Of a stretch of DNA of 64,000 nt, positions 47,771-60,459 are shown in pieces. The position numbers were made by a program, and so were the translations under genes. A model generated the notes under the pieces. That model searched no databases. It was not told the DNA's origin and was given only the letters and a program-made list of their open reading frames with translations. The DNA is from Augochlora pura (Eukaryota; Arthropoda; Insecta; Hymenoptera; Halictidae). The stretch lies in assembly GCF_028453695.1 (NCBI RefSeq), contig NC_135781.1, positions 8,382,779 through 8,446,778 on the forward strand, written 5' to 3'. How positions within the stretch are numbered: the first letter of the stretch is position 1; every line of letters begins with the position of its first letter.

Positions 47771-48480
47771 TGTCTAACACGCTGACTGTCGTGTAAACAC
47801 TCGTAAAACTCTGTGTAAACCAAGATTTATTGTAATATCGCGGGGATTTTAGCTTTCCTGAATGTCGCTGGCTTCCTTTCCAGTCACTTTTCAACAAATA
47901 TAATTAATGTTTATATATACATTTTATAAAATGTCTCTTGCTGTATACCGGTTGATCCGGCACAATTTTATTACAAGTTATGCTTTATTATCTTTCATAC
48001 TTTGGAGATCAGCAACCATACGACTGACTACAGTTTCCTTAGATTTCCGGTGAGAAATTCGTGATTTATTGTTAGATTTAGAGCTCACTTGTGCTCGCAG
48101 GAGTATAAATTTTAAAGTGGTTAGACAAGGTATGATGGTACAGTTACAAGAGTATACGGTACGATATCGTAGAATGATTAACAAGTAAGGGACGGATAAT
48201 CTAAATGAGGAGGCTGAAAATTTAAAAAAAAATCACACAACAGTGAAGTCTTCAAAATTTGGCAAAGAAATTATTTCTTTCAGAAAATATACTTACTAAG
48301 TTAAGAATCCTTAAGAATAAAAAACGGCAATGATATACAGTAACAATCAGTACTTTCTTTATCAATAAAAATGGAAATCGCTCACTCTGTACCTAAAAGT
48401 GCTAATTTATACAATTGTGTGAAAAACATATTCGGAATCTACTATAAGTTTCATACTTTTATATATTCAAAGGAAAATCT
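47771..48480. other. AT-rich segment
   Basis: AT-rich spacer. Nothing recognised. Confidence 0.6.
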
Positions 48481-49540
48481 GCTACACGCGGATCGACCAC
48501 AACCGTAACTTTGTCAGTCACAAACATCCACCTGTGAAGCGTTAATCACTTCCCAGGCCGATAACCTTATCAAGAAAGCAAGTCCGTTCGTATGACCTCG
48601 AGAATTGCATATCTAGAGACCTTTAACCGTATCCTGGCCCAAGGATGCAGATAAGGATTTAGCAGGATCATAGGCGTCGAAACCCGTTCGCATGATCGTC
48701 GAACGGCAATTATTCTCTGACACCGGGGCCGTACAAAGGCCCGACAAGCCTTGAATTAAAATCGCCTGAGTATCGGGTACCGAAGTGTTCAATTTCGCGA
48801 GGCTTCACCCAGAAGGGCAGTTCGATAGAGCCTGGTGTGGCCGTAAATCAACAGGTTTTTCCATGATCGGTAGGTGAATTATATCAGGCCGTTCGTCTCA
48901 GAATCGGCGTAGCCGCACATTTATTATCGGGCCCTTATCGATCGGTATCCTAGGCGAAATTTATTTGCGGCTGTTCACCGGCCTTATTTACGACGCTGGC
49001 AAGTTCAATCCACTTGTTTCTTGTCCGGAGCCAACGGCAGCACGAGACCACGGTCGTCTCTATCAGGCGCGGAGCCGAGCGGAGCCGAGCCGAGCCGCGC
49101 GGCGGCGGGCAGCGAGATCGCGTGTCGTGCACGACCCAGCCCGTGCTTCCCTGAACTTGAACTCGTTCACCGGGCGTTCAAGGTGGCACCACCGCGCTAC
49201 GAATTCGCTGCGGCTTCCCTCTCGTGCGCCTCTTCCTTCCCTCTTCTCTTCGTTCGTGTTTCCGCGAGCCGTACAATAGCGGCAGGCCGATGCCACCGGT
49301 GGTTATGGATGAACAGTAGCGAACGAGGAACGACAGTCAACAAGAACCTCGAGAAAAAGGAGACTGGGAGCCGGCCTGTGGTAAATCGCTCGTTCCCCAG
49401 AATCCGTCCGCAAAGCGTTACCCGTGACGCGGCTCGGAAATTCGTCCAGCCGACAATTCCGATTCACGATTGTTATTCTTCGTTCGGATAGTTACTCCGG
49501 CACGAGAGGTCGAGGTGGATGGACGGTGGAAGCTAAATAA
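48481..49540. other. Balanced then CpG-rich segment
   Basis: From 48540 to 48960 the DNA is balanced, without homopolymers, like conserved regulatory DNA in other insects, though conservation cannot be seen here. A GGAGCCGAGC array lies at 49072-49100. Frames at 49021-49491 and 48965-49279 overlap and are Arg/Ser/Ala-rich. Confidence 0.4.
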
Positions 49541-50276
49541 GGAGAGAGTAATTAGACAGAGCGAGCCAACGTGTATGTACACGTTATAGTCGTATATAGT
49601 AGGATTATGGATAGTAATTATTGTAATATAATTCACTGTTTGGATTCGGTATTTACCAAAGAAGTATATCTTCCTATCCGAGAATTTTTGTAATTATTCT
49701 TATACAAACATCTTTTTACGTAAAATTGATTTTTGTCCTACATTAATTGTAAGCTTACTTTTCAATAACATACACAATTAGGATTTCAATATTCATCGTT
49801 TGTCTTTAGGGGGTGAATGCATTTTCAAAGATGAATTCTGCAATGTCGCTTATGTTAAAAATTATCGATTATAGAGAAACAGATCAAACGTATATTCCGT
49901 GAATATTTGTTACAATTTGCGCATATAATCGAGTTAAAGAACGCATTATTTGTTCAAGAAATGTACCATATTTTGTACTAATATAGGAAGCCATAATAGT
50001 TCGACTACAATAGATGTAATAAAATGTTACCTCAAGCTCCATGTATCTATCCATGTTTAAAGAAATTAAGAAATATCAATTAGATGGAATATCCTATAGC
50101 ATGTAGCTACAATTGGCATAAATTAAAAGCCGACAACCATACATTCTGCAATGAATTGTCTAATTCTTTGAGGACACTTTGACGATATGAGAGCTGCGCA
50201 TTTTCTTATAGAGATTGCAAGTATGTATTTCAATCACTTACATATCGATATCATGTAACCGTCCGCAAAGGGTTAA
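49541..50276. repeat. AT-rich segment ending in a solitary piggyBac-like end
   Basis: The segment is AT-rich. GTCCGCAAAGGG at 50261-50272 followed by TTAA (50273-50276) is the mirror of TTAACCCTTTGCGGAC, a right-hand end of the same type as the elements at 2297 and 9038. No matching left end was found within several kb. Confidence 0.45.
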
Positions 50277-51368
50277 ATCTCGAGCAACCCATCCCGAAAA
50301 TAAAGCTTCCCATTCGAACATTGATTGAATAAAGAAACAATGGTTGCTGTCACGAGAAGACATGAGCTGCGGTAGAAGGTCGCGGATAAAAAATCGGTCG
50401 AAAAATCCGCATCCAGAAAATCCTGTTTCCCTCGGCGCGGCGGGACCAGGCCTTGGACAGGGACGCGGACGGAGACGTGTTGATTTAACGGAACAAATGC
50501 AGCGTATCGGGGCGGACCTGTTCCATCGGCGCTGGCTTCTGCATCGCGAAAGAAACGACGCAGAAATCAGCGCGGGCTGATCGGGTTCCTTGAACCGTGG
50601 ACGTGCGCTATAGGTGGCTATTGCCGAGGTGGTGTTGCCCGCTCGCGCAATTCGGTTCCGTGAACCTCGGGACCAGTTTAATCCGCGTCCAATCTGCGGC
50701 CGCGCGCTTCCTCGAATCGAAGAATGAGTTGTCGGTAACGGCTGGACACCGCGTCTCGGCGCCAACGTGCGCGTGCACGCGAGAGCGTCCCGTATTGCTC
50801 GTCCACTTTTTTCGCCCGATCCCTCGCGGACACGACAGATGTTTCAGCTTTTTTTTCACCACGATCAAGCTAATTGCCGAAGGATTAGTATCGGGACGGG
50901 GGAGCTTGCCCCCGACCTGTTAACTCGTCGAACGGCGGAAAATTCATGCGGAACGTTTCCTAGCACATCGTTCTCCATTCGACACTGGTAATTTACGGCG
51001 TCCGTTTCGCGGCTTACGGCAATCACAGATAACTCCTTTCTAATCTCTGGTTCATCGTTGACCCGTTCGCCGTCCGGCAACGCGTAAAGATTCCGCAGAA
51101 AAGATTAATACGTTTGACGCGAGATGCTGCGACCACTTCAGTCTAACCTACATATTTATGTTCATATATTTTGGTTATATTGTAAATTGAAATAAATCTT
51201 TCACTCCTTAGGGACAATTATTCGCAATTTAATATTTAGTACAACCATGATCGAAGTTACATCGATTCGACGATTGAAAAATATGATTTGCTGAAACGAG
51301 GGATCTCGTGGCAATCGAGACAACAAGATACAAGATCCTCCACTGGAAAATGAACATGCATTATTTTC
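50277..51368. other. CpG-rich, then AT-rich segment
   Basis: CpG-rich to 51130. The 175-codon minus frame at 50238-50765 starts at TTG and overlaps open plus frames. No gene called. Confidence 0.45.
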
Positions 51369-51746
51369 CTAAGCATTGGACATCTTGCGGAAACGATGCT
51401 CGAGCCATATCGACCGGTTCCCAATACCGTTAATTCGCGAGGAGTAAAGTGCCGGGTGAAAAGCAAGCGGGTCATTCGACGTTTCAGGCCGGGCTTGTCG
51501 GGACCGGCGCGGCGCGGCGCAGAAATCGTAAGAACAGGAAATTTGAAAAGCAGCGTGATAAAGGGTAATTGCGGGCCGGATGTGTGCGCGTAAGATGAAA
51601 GGGGTGGCGCGCGGGATCTCCTCCTCGGCTTCGTCCAGAAGAGGAGGCTCCCATATATGCGTCCAGCCTAATAGCGTATAGAGCCCGGCGCATGTAAAAC
51701 CGGAGAAGGTAATACCAATTTCTAAGAGCGTAACTAAGCGGCCGAA
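51369..51746 (-). CDS. Candidate terminal exon, possible membrane protein
   Basis: On the minus strand an acceptor-like AAGTACTTGCAG ends at 51747. The frame is open from there to TAG at 51369-51371, about 125 codons. The start of the exon encodes a hydrophobic segment of roughly 25 residues (LVTLLEIGITFSGFTCAGL and the next few), then an acidic patch (LLDEAEEEI), then an Arg-rich tail. No poly(A) signal is evident close downstream. The CpG-rich setting makes long frames common, so this is weak. No family recognised. Confidence 0.25.
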   Translation of the reverse strand, partial: FGRLVTLLEIGITFSGFTCAGLYTLLGWTHIWEPPLLDEAEEEIPRATPFILRAHIRPAITLYHAAFQISCSYDFCAAPRRSRQARPETSNDPLAFHPALYSSRINGIGNRSIWLEHRFRKMSNA

Positions 51747-51756
51747 CTGCAAGTAC

Positions 51757-51939
51757 TTATTTTATCCGGGGTACGTATCTGACCGTAGCGTTGGAACGGC
51801 ATCGGCGCGGTCCGGTTCGGCTCGTCGCGGCGCTCGAGGTGCGCACCGATCGTTTCGAGTACATCGAACCCTCCTTTATACTCTTACCTGCGTAGGTATA
51901 TACCTGAATCCCCAAAAGGATTCGGATCCATCGTGAGGA
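51757..51939. other. CpG-rich spacer
   Basis: Contains the end of the long minus-strand low-complexity frame (51757-52578), which I reject as a gene. Confidence 0.5.
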
Positions 51940-52205
51940 ACAGGTGTCAAGAGGCAGCGAGGAAGGAAGAAGAGGAGGGAAACGGAGAGAAAGATATAGA
52001 TCGAGCGAGACACCGGATAGAGGGAGGAGGAGATGGACGAAGGTGAGGAGCGGAGAGCAGAGAGAGGGATGTCGGCGGCGGCGGCGGGGAGGGGCGCGGG
52101 GGGGGGAGACACACAGAGAGAGAGGAGGGGAGGGGTGGGGAGGGGGAGAGCGAGGGGGGACAAGAGCAAATGGTAGGAAAAGGTAGAAGTGGGAGGAGGG
52201 AGTAG
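51940..52205 (+). repeat. Purine tract, about 260 bases
   Basis: The plus strand is mostly A and G (GAAGGAAGAAGAGGAGGGAA-type), with only short interruptions. Such tracts can adopt triplex forms and are bound by GAGA-type factors in insects. It causes the long Ser/Pro/Leu-rich minus-strand frame here. Confidence 0.7.
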
Positions 52206-52467
52206 TCCCTGGCACCCAACTCCCCCTGGTCTTATATTCCTCGAGCGCATCGAGGGCCGTCGCGCGCAGCCTCCTCTCAAGGATAACGAGTAATCCTGGA
52301 TAGTGGATCCGCTGATCCGAGGGAGACTCTCTTTCTCTTTCGTCCCGTGGTTCTTTTCTCTCGTCGCCAGCTCCGGTCGATTGTCCCGGCTCGGACCTAG
52401 CTAGAACCCTTTCCAGGCGCGCCGTAATTACTTGGATTTTGATCCGTGGAGACGGAAGACGCTGGCG

Positions 52468-52470
<3 letters not shown>

Positions 52471-52508
<38 letters not shown>

Positions 52509-52509
52509 G
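52471..52509 (+). repeat. (AG)n microsatellite
   Basis: AG dinucleotide run with one AA interruption. The opposite array (CT)n lies about 290 bases downstream. Confidence 0.85.
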
Positions 52510-52795
52510 TGTGGGAGGATGGGCCCGGAGGAGGTCACTTTTTTCGGGGTTTATTACTAGGAAATCGTCGGACCGCAAACTCCGGCGACTATCCCACTCC
52601 TCGGTTCCTGTTTCGCTTCTTCGCCTTGGTTCCGGTGTTCCCGTTGTCTCTCCCTTCTTCTCGCCTCTTCTTGCTCTTTCCCCCTCGTGCCCTTAGATCG
52701 TGACTCGACGAAAGACCGGGCTTTTGTTTTGACAAATCCTCCTGTACGTGTGCGTCGACTCCGTCGATGGACCCTCTTTTCTGGCTTCCACGGGG
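52510..52795. other. CpG-rich spacer between AG and CT arrays
   Basis: GC-rich and partly pyrimidine-rich. Several short frames are open; no gene called. Confidence 0.5.
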
Positions 52796-52818
52796 CTCTC
52801 TCTCTCTCTCTCTCTCTC
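52796..52818 (+). repeat. (CT)n microsatellite
   Basis: CT dinucleotide run, complementary to the AG array at 52471-52509, so a transcript of this region could pair the two. Confidence 0.85.
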
Positions 52819-54560
52819 GGCCTGTGTGTGCGAGATCGTGTGGATCGCCTCTCGCTCTATTCCGCGGCCCTCCGCTCTCCTCTCGCCCCGCCGCCGCGAT
52901 CGCCGCTCGCGCGAGCGAGATGCAGAGGTCACAGCGGGGTGGCGGGCGGGTGCTTTAACTTGCTCGTCGTTTTGTCGAAACCCCCACTAGGCTGGCCCGA
53001 TGTAAACACGAGTGGCTGATAGCCGTGGGGCACTGCGAGGGGATCCAGGGGATCGGGGGAAGGCCCCTGGAAGAGGGACAGCCGGAGGGACGATGCGAGC
53101 GAGCGAGCGAACAGGCCGGCGGAGAGGACCGTGGCGTAACGGAGAAAGAGAGAGGAGACGAACTACGTTCGGGGCCCGAGCAACACCGAGCTCGGGCGAA
53201 CCAGGCCGAGCCGAGATACAAACGAAACGAGCAAAGGGAGAAAAAAGTGAAACACGAGGGAGGCAAAGTGCAGCTGAGCGCCAGTGGCGTAGCCACTCGC
53301 AACTTCGGCCTCCGAAGCCTTTCAGCGTCGGCCAACCGGTCAAACGTTTCAACTTTCCGAAACAATCTCTGTACGATCTCTCTGTCGCGTTCGTCTGTAA
53401 TTTATTAGAATTCTCTCGTCGAATGGTCGACGATTTAAGCGTCAACTTTCGAACGGAATACGCGACCTCTAGAATCGGCAGTTGCAAGAGGCAGCCTCGT
53501 TAAAGCCGCTCGCTAACGAACGGCTGGTCATTCATTGTTGCGAAAAGTAGCGCGCAATTTCCCGATGAAAGGGCGCGAAAAAATGCACGTGCATCTCTGT
53601 ATAGTGACCCTAGGCTGGTGCGCGTGAACCAAGGGAGGCACGCCGCTTTTTCCTGGCTGAATAATGCGAGCCAGGCCTATTGTACGCCGCGTGCAAGTCA
53701 GTCTCTCAATAGCCGGGGCTCCTAGCCCGACACACGAATCAGGGACGCATATGTATGTAGGTCCCAACGGTCTGTGTCCGTTGAACTGGGTCACGTCGAA
53801 GTGCTTGATCGTATTTTTTCTCGCTCCCTTTCTTCCCGCGGGCCGGTTTGGTCATCGCGCCGTTTCTCCCCGGCCAGATCTCATCTTCCATTGTCTCAGT
53901 GCCCGTCCCTTTCCGTCAATCGCGACCTTTCTTTCGCCGCGCGGCAGGAACGCGTTCTTCTGCCTTCTTTTCGGTTAATATTCTTGTCCTAAAGCGGCGG
54001 ACCGGGGAGCTGCGACGGATGGGCGGAGGGGTCGACGAAGATGACAGCGGAGAGAGCGAGGGGTGGTTGGCGTCATTATGAAAATGATACTGTACCTGTA
54101 GCCGAGGGGACAGACCGCAGACCATAGCAATTACGCGTAATGAAACGCCCGGGTCCACCGTGGCGAGCGATGACGACGACGACGAGGAGCAATTGACGGC
54201 GTTTACGTCGACGTAACCGAGTTCTGGAACACGGAGGCCACCGTATCGCATGTAAGCAGGCAGTACGAATCTGTACGCCACCTTTCCGCCGGCCGAGATC
54301 GTGCCAGATAGCGCGGGGGAATTGTATCCAATCGCGTGGCAGTGGCCGCGGGGCTGGTTTGCACGGACAAGCCGCGATATTCAATGCATACACGCCTTGC
54401 TCCGCGAAAATGACACCCGGAAAATGTGCATTTGCTCTCGAAATTGTAATACACACTTCTCCCCGTCCTGGTATTTATCCGATCATTTTTCCGTGCCTTT
54501 CCTTCTTCCTTTTGACGGCACAAAGAACTTTATGCGAGTTCTTGCAACGCGATTTTATAC
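52819..54560. other. CpG-rich segment
   Basis: GC-rich throughout, with GCGAGCGAGCGAGCG at 53097-53111 and a GACGACGACGACGA-type stretch at 54169-54184. Frames are open on both strands in every phase over much of it (for example 52987-53487 minus with 53012-53503 plus). No exon can be singled out. Confidence 0.5.
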
Positions 54561-56380
54561 AACGCGCCAAAGATACACTATTTGTATTTATATATAGTAG
54601 TATATTATAATTTTACTATAATTTATTAGTAACCCCTTTAATAAGCTTCGATTAATCTTGGTCTTTTGTCCCCGCATTATAGCGTTAACAATTTACCCCA
54701 GCACAATGCGCATCGTACATTGCGACCAACATCGAAGAGCAACAAACCCTGCGCGTATTTATTATTTGCAGAGGATGCGAACAATCTCGCGCTTGAACGT
54801 GAGCCAGTTTCATTCGATTTGAACGACTTCTCATTGCATTCATTTTTCACCCGGCACCAAGGAAAAACTTCAATTGAGAAGGCGAGGCTCGGACATGCCC
54901 ATGAAGAGCCAACCGGTTGTAGATAGCACCACTTCGCGTTGTTTCCAATGCATGCATGTACGAGATAATGCTCGCGAGGACTATAATCTGAAGAATCCGT
55001 CTACAACGTCGTTGCTCTAAATTAGAGAATTATAGGACATCTTCGGAAGTTCAACCGGTGCGTGTGCTGCATCCTGTTCGCGGCGCTCCTTCGCGATTTT
55101 CACGAACCAGCAGCCACTTCGATCGCGCGATCTTTAGGATCATTGTTCAGCAAAAAGGCGCGCGATATTTTCCCGGAAAAGGGTATCGCCTGGTTAGAAT
55201 CGGCCGACGTGACAGGACCCTGTCCTGGCCTACGATCCGCCCGTGCTCGTGCACATGCATCCTCCGTATCTGAAATTCCTCTACACGTGTTCTGCCCGCA
55301 GTCACAGAATGTTTAGCCTTTTGTTTGACGTGAATCACCTTCTGTGCGACGCGAGCGTCCCGATGCCGATCGGTGTGCGTGAGATACGTGCGTAAGCAGC
55401 TCGTGTGTGGATGTTCAACAGGTACGAGCGCCGACGCGCGGTGCTTTCTACACGGAAACGCGGAGTTACACACGTACCGGCGGCTCCGCGCATGATGAAG
55501 GGCTTCCACCATTGTCTCGCTGTCTGTATGAGTCATTGGTCGAACCATAAAATAGTCATAGAGGTGAGTTACAGGGGGCCCTACCGTCGGGCGTTACACT
55601 CGTGATCCGCGGACGCCGGATCCGCGTTTCGCGGATCAATCGGCACGCGAAATCGGTTCTCGCTTGTACAGAAAATCATTGAAACACGATAGTCTGCGAC
55701 GAAATCTGTCTAGTCTGCTTTATCTAGAAAAATAAATTTAGCTTCCTTTTTACACGATTCTATCTGATTTATCACGGCCAAGTTATTTGATGTAAGTTAT
55801 TTCATTTAATTTAATAAATTAAATCAAGGACATTTATTTCTGTTAACATTAAGTTTCCAGATATATTTAGGTCCGTACATATGGACGTACAGTACTCTTG
55901 TAAAGAGATATGATTTCTTTAATAAAGAGGTATATCGAGTATAATATGAGATTGACTTTGTATCTGTGGAAATACGTTAAAATAAAAATATGAACACTGT
56001 TAAGTGATTCCAACTTGTGTGTTTTTAGTCTTTGTTAAATTTCAATAAAAGTGGACGTGTTTTTTATAATGCTGTGCGATTTTTTGAACAGTTTCATACA
56101 AACTATCAATAAAGTCTTTTGTACGAATCCTTCCATTTAATTATTTTTACAGGTTATATATGGTTGAGCAACCAGCGTCCCATTATCTACAGTGTGAAAC
56201 AGTTTCGAACTTACTACACTTGCACACATTTTTGACAGAAATTGACTAGATAAAAAATAAAATTATAAAGTCATAATCCGAGTGCTTTTTTACATTATGC
56301 ACAACTCATTGAATTCAACGATTTTTATAGCGAATCTAATTTTTATTTTACAGGAAAATTCGCAATTACATATCACTGGG
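54561..56380. other. Mixed segment
   Basis: AT-rich at 54580-54700, CpG-rich at 55050-55680, AT-rich at 55700-56340. Frames at 54666-54926 and 55147-55548 have no support. Nothing recognised. Confidence 0.5.
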
Positions 56381-57110
56381 CCCGTCGATTGTGCGCAGTT
56401 CATGAAGTGGACTACTCCGACGAGCTGTTCGCGCACGCTTCCCAGTGTTTGCCTCCGACGATGACTCTACGAAGTACGAACGCTTCTGAGAATTGACAGG
56501 AGCCTAATTTACGACATCCTCGAGCGTCTACGTCGCTTTTCCTTCCTGGGCCTCGCGATGACGAAAGCGAAGCGATCGTCTCGATTGGCACGCGTTCTCT
56601 TATAAATGCATCTAGGAGACTGCACCGGCTGTACCAACGGCGGCGGACTTGAATCGCGAATGAAAATCGCGGGTAAAACCATGCCTAGCTGTGTATCGGT
56701 AGGGGTGCAGCGGCGGTTTGAAAAGTGGAGAGTCCATTAGTCACGAGTCCCGGACCTGAGGTCCGCGACCAGCCGTCCCATTACGCTCTCGTTCCAAAGC
56801 CGGATTTTTGTTCGATCAGTCGCCGTGTGTCACTTGTTTCGATATTTGCCGAGATACTATATAATGTTGATTGATCGATCACCCGGCCATTGTTCGTTTC
56901 GTTAGCATCCATTGTCGGGGCGCTCGGTAGACGCAGGTTTTCGCGGTTCACCGGTTCGTGGCAATGTTCTCGACATTGTTGAATGGTTTTTTAAGGCTGT
57001 TTCATGGACGCGTAGATATCGCAATTCTGTTTTAATTGTGATGTAGGTGACAGCGTTTTTGTAGTTGTGCCACTTGACAGGAAAAGCTTGCAATTAACAC
57101 GTGGAATACT
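56381..57110. other. CpG-rich segment
   Basis: CpG-rich with no long exclusive frame and no recognised repeat. Confidence 0.5.
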
Positions 57111-57770
57111 GCGCATTCCACGATCTCTAACACTTAAAAAACCTAAAAAATTTTATAAAATTGTAATATTTAATTCAATTGAATAAAAATTTCAAAGTAA
57201 ACTTATATCGTTGATTAACGCAAAATTTGTCCATTTGGTCGTCAAGTAATTTATTTTAAACCGAGGCGATCTATCTATTGGGTTGCCTATGTGTTAACAT
57301 TTTCTCTCGCTGATAGGAGTATATCATGTGGAGCATGAAACACAACGAATTTTTGTTAATCTGTGTGTATCTTATATTTTATAATATAATTGTATACCAT
57401 AAGATCATAACTTTTCATAGTGCACATGTAGCGATTATTTCTAGTTGTTGTACCATGTCAGTGAGAAACGAATGAGTGATCAGGATACCTGTATGTGACA
57501 CGTTGTAATTCAAACACAATTTGCATATCCATGTATGATTCATGTGCAAACAACATCTACGACAATTTATACGTTTTCCCATCAAGGGAAAACGAGACCA
57601 TTTACGCTTTTTACCAAACTGTTTTTGTCAGTTCAGGGAAGTAAAAGGAAGAAGACATGTCGAAGTGAAAGGCCTTTTGCAAATGCTTCTGAAAATAGCG
57701 GAATTATTAAATACGTATCGAGGAAAGTGAATATTGGAATAAGAGAACAATTGACGTGGCTGTGATATGA
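57111..57770. other. AT-rich segment with three overlapping open frames
   Basis: Between 57500 and 57730 all three plus frames stay open for 37 to 76 codons. The one starting at ATG 57542 gives 62 residues rich in Lys, Arg and Leu. Because all three are open, I call none. Confidence 0.35.
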
Positions 57771-59030
57771 CGAAGTCCCCCGGTCATTAATTGGCGGTTT
57801 ACTTTCCAGCGAGCGAATATTATGGACGGGATTGGATTTCGCGTTTCCGCGGCAAACGCTAATAGCTCGGCCGCGGTTCTATAGCAATAGCAGCGCGATC
57901 CGTTCGATCGCCGTTGTTTTAAACGTCTGTTCGCTGCCCGATAGATAACGATCCACGATAGAACACCAAGCCGCCGCTGATACCGATCAACAGGGCCGAG
58001 ATAGAGTACTTACCAGCTACCGTGCGGAGTCGGACGTCAGTCAGTATTGTCGGTGGTGGTTGCGTCGGCCGAGATTGAAAGCGAAGCCGGGGATAACTGA
58101 AAGCGAACGGTTAATCGGGAGTAACGCGCAGGAAACCGGCCAACGATCCGATCCGGATGAACCAATCGGGGAGATTTATGTTGTCCGGAAGTTTCGAAAA
58201 GCCCGTGGACACGCCGCGGAAACGGTGCCCGCGTTCGGGCGTTCACCGAAAATTTCTTCCTCGTTTCGTGCCGGTGTGTCTGCCTCGAATTCGACGAACC
58301 TGTCCCAGCTAGCCGCCGTTAATTGACAATCGAATTTCTCTGGGCTGCCGGTAACGATCTGCTGACACGTTGCCCGGATAACGTTTCAAGGCGTGCCGCG
58401 AAAAACGCGCAATTAAATTGAGAAACTAATCGTTCTACCCAACTGCAGAAACTACTTCCACGGTCCCGATTTCTCTCTCGCTCGTTGGCAAACCAATCAC
58501 CTCACAGTCCAATAAAACCTCTGACCCACGTGGTATCTTACGACCGTATCATTTTGATACACTCCGCTTTTTCAATGATTTCTATTATAATAATTGCAGG
58601 TTGCTCGCGCCGCGCGAAACGAGGAGCGCGGTGGACTTATAAAACTTGTTTTGGGCAATTAACTCGGTACTTATCGTAATGCAAACATAATCGGCAGACA
58701 TGTCGGAAAAGTGTACGTGGCAGCTCGTGTTCATTATATTGTAACCGGTAGATCGTAATTTCTAGCCTTCGGGAGTTCTTCTCGCGGGCGACTGTCGAGA
58801 AAGTTCATAACGTTTTCCGTTTTTATAACGATCCTCTAAGTAGTCTTTTATTCGGCGCATTATCCACGGACATTATATTTCTTTCAGGAACACGTGGCGA
58901 GCTACGTTTCTAACTGGTTCTCTGAAAGTTGTGTAGCACCACACTTTTCGTTCACGGTAATCGTAGCCCTTACTATCAGCCGCTGACTCTCGAATTAGAA
59001 TCATGCTGTCCGAGGTGTACGATAACTCAT
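57771..59030. other. CpG-rich segment
   Basis: CpG-rich. An initiator-like GTCAGTCAGT lies at 58036-58045 without a TATA box. Opposite frames at 58037-58246 and 58060-58326 overlap. No gene called. Confidence 0.45.
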
Positions 59031-59988
59031 TTTCTTGTTCAAAAGAAATTTCTTTACTAAATTTCTGATTTGTTTCTTAAATCACTAAAAGTACAAAATT
59101 TTAAAAGTAATTGCTTTATTGAACTTTCTTGGTGAATTTAGTCAAGAAATGTGCACCGACAATGACGTACTTGAACTAGCACTTTTTAACTTGATTTTTG
59201 TTTTCTGAATAAAGAGCAGGCGATTAAATATAATTCAGTGATATATTCAGTTATATATTTAAAAAATAGAGAAATGAGTTTAATAAGTTATTTTTAAACC
59301 AATCTTAGTTTTATGTCAGGTATTATGAAGCGTCATTCATACCATTCACTTCAACGAATTCATATATTTTCATTCTTGTTATTAAAATTTTAAAAATATT
59401 TTAAATAACGCTAATGCGAATGATTTAGTGGCACGTGTTAACTCCGATTATATCAAATATAATACAATAAATTCTCTCCAACGTTTCAATCAAAATGGAC
59501 AATTTTGAAATCGAAGATACGATTATTCTAACCTCTCGGTTTTTGTATCGAGAACCGGTGACTGCAATAATCATATCGCCTCTTCCTAAATTGTTTATTT
59601 TTCTTCAATAGCTAATGGACAATTTTAGAGAATTTATTGCAGTACGAAAATTAACCTGCTCGTTTCCAATAAATCTATAAGTGCTCACGAAAATGTTCAA
59701 GGAAGGTTCTAAATTCCTAGTTTAATTTCGGTCCGAAAGTCGCCCTGCCGATAGCCGCGCTAGCTCCCTCGTAACTTACTAGTCAGGCGGCAACCGTTGA
59801 CTTCGCTGTTCAACACTGTTCGCAGCGGTCGCTCGGTCGAATCATAGGAAGCGATCCCTCATTCCGAGGAGGGCCGTCCTAGGTGTTCCGAGTGTCGGCG
59901 GGGACGGCTTTCCAGTCGGCATAGAAAACGAAATCGTTGGCCATTTCTTGTCGGTCGGCCGGCCGAGCTACGGCTAACGGTGACCCAG
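59031..59988. other. AT-rich then CpG-rich segment
   Basis: AT-rich to 59720, CpG-rich after. Nothing recognised before the candidate exon at 59989. Confidence 0.5.
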
Positions 59989-60223
59989 ATCTCAAGTGGC
60001 TGATAATTACGACGAGTTGTCAGCGTATAACCGAAGCAAATCTAAACGCTATAGGAAGCCCTCGGTCGAGTGGCCTGCACGGATGTCGGCTACGGCGGCG
60101 GGGCGCTCCGGTGTAGCCTCGGGGACAGGGATACGCTCGGTGGAAGACATTCGAGAAACGGGAACGCGGGCGTCATCCAATGTGTCCACGCATCAACGTA
60201 TAGGATTAGCTCGGTCGTCCTAA
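59989..60223 (+). CDS. Candidate coding exon ending at a splice donor
   Basis: A branch-point-like GCTAAC at 59973-59978 and GACCCAG give a plausible acceptor before 59989. The frame runs from a TGA at 59981-59983 to TAA at 60221-60223. The product is hydrophilic (ADNYDELSAYNRSKSKRYRK and on), rich in Ser, Arg and Thr, with no membrane segment. The stop codon is directly followed by GTAAGC, a good 5' splice site, so either the intron lies just after the stop or the true frame differs. Several frames are open in this CpG-rich block. Family not recognised. Confidence 0.25.
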
Positions 60224-60459
60224 GTAAGCACTCGGGCCGGGCCTTCCGAGGCGAACAAAACGGCGCCGTGTATTAAAACAGTGCTGACCAGCCTCGCGCG
60301 CTTGCTGCTCCCGCCAACCGTCCTTTCTTACGAGGGTGGTAATTATGTATATCGGTTAGGGTCGCTGCGCCATGGTCTCCATTAGGGAGCCTTTAATAAG
60401 AGGCACGCAATAACGTACGCGATTCTGATTGATGTTGCCATGTTTAAGCGCAAGTAATA

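Noticed and set aside
51757..52578. Longest open frame, 273 codons, minus strand
   Set aside because: It is a product of the purine tract: Ser/Leu/Pro runs, GTG/TTG-type starts, and three minus-strand phases open together over part of the tract.
57535..57765. Protein-like frames in all three plus phases
   Set aside because: Three open phases at once show local lack of stop codons, so no single frame is supported.
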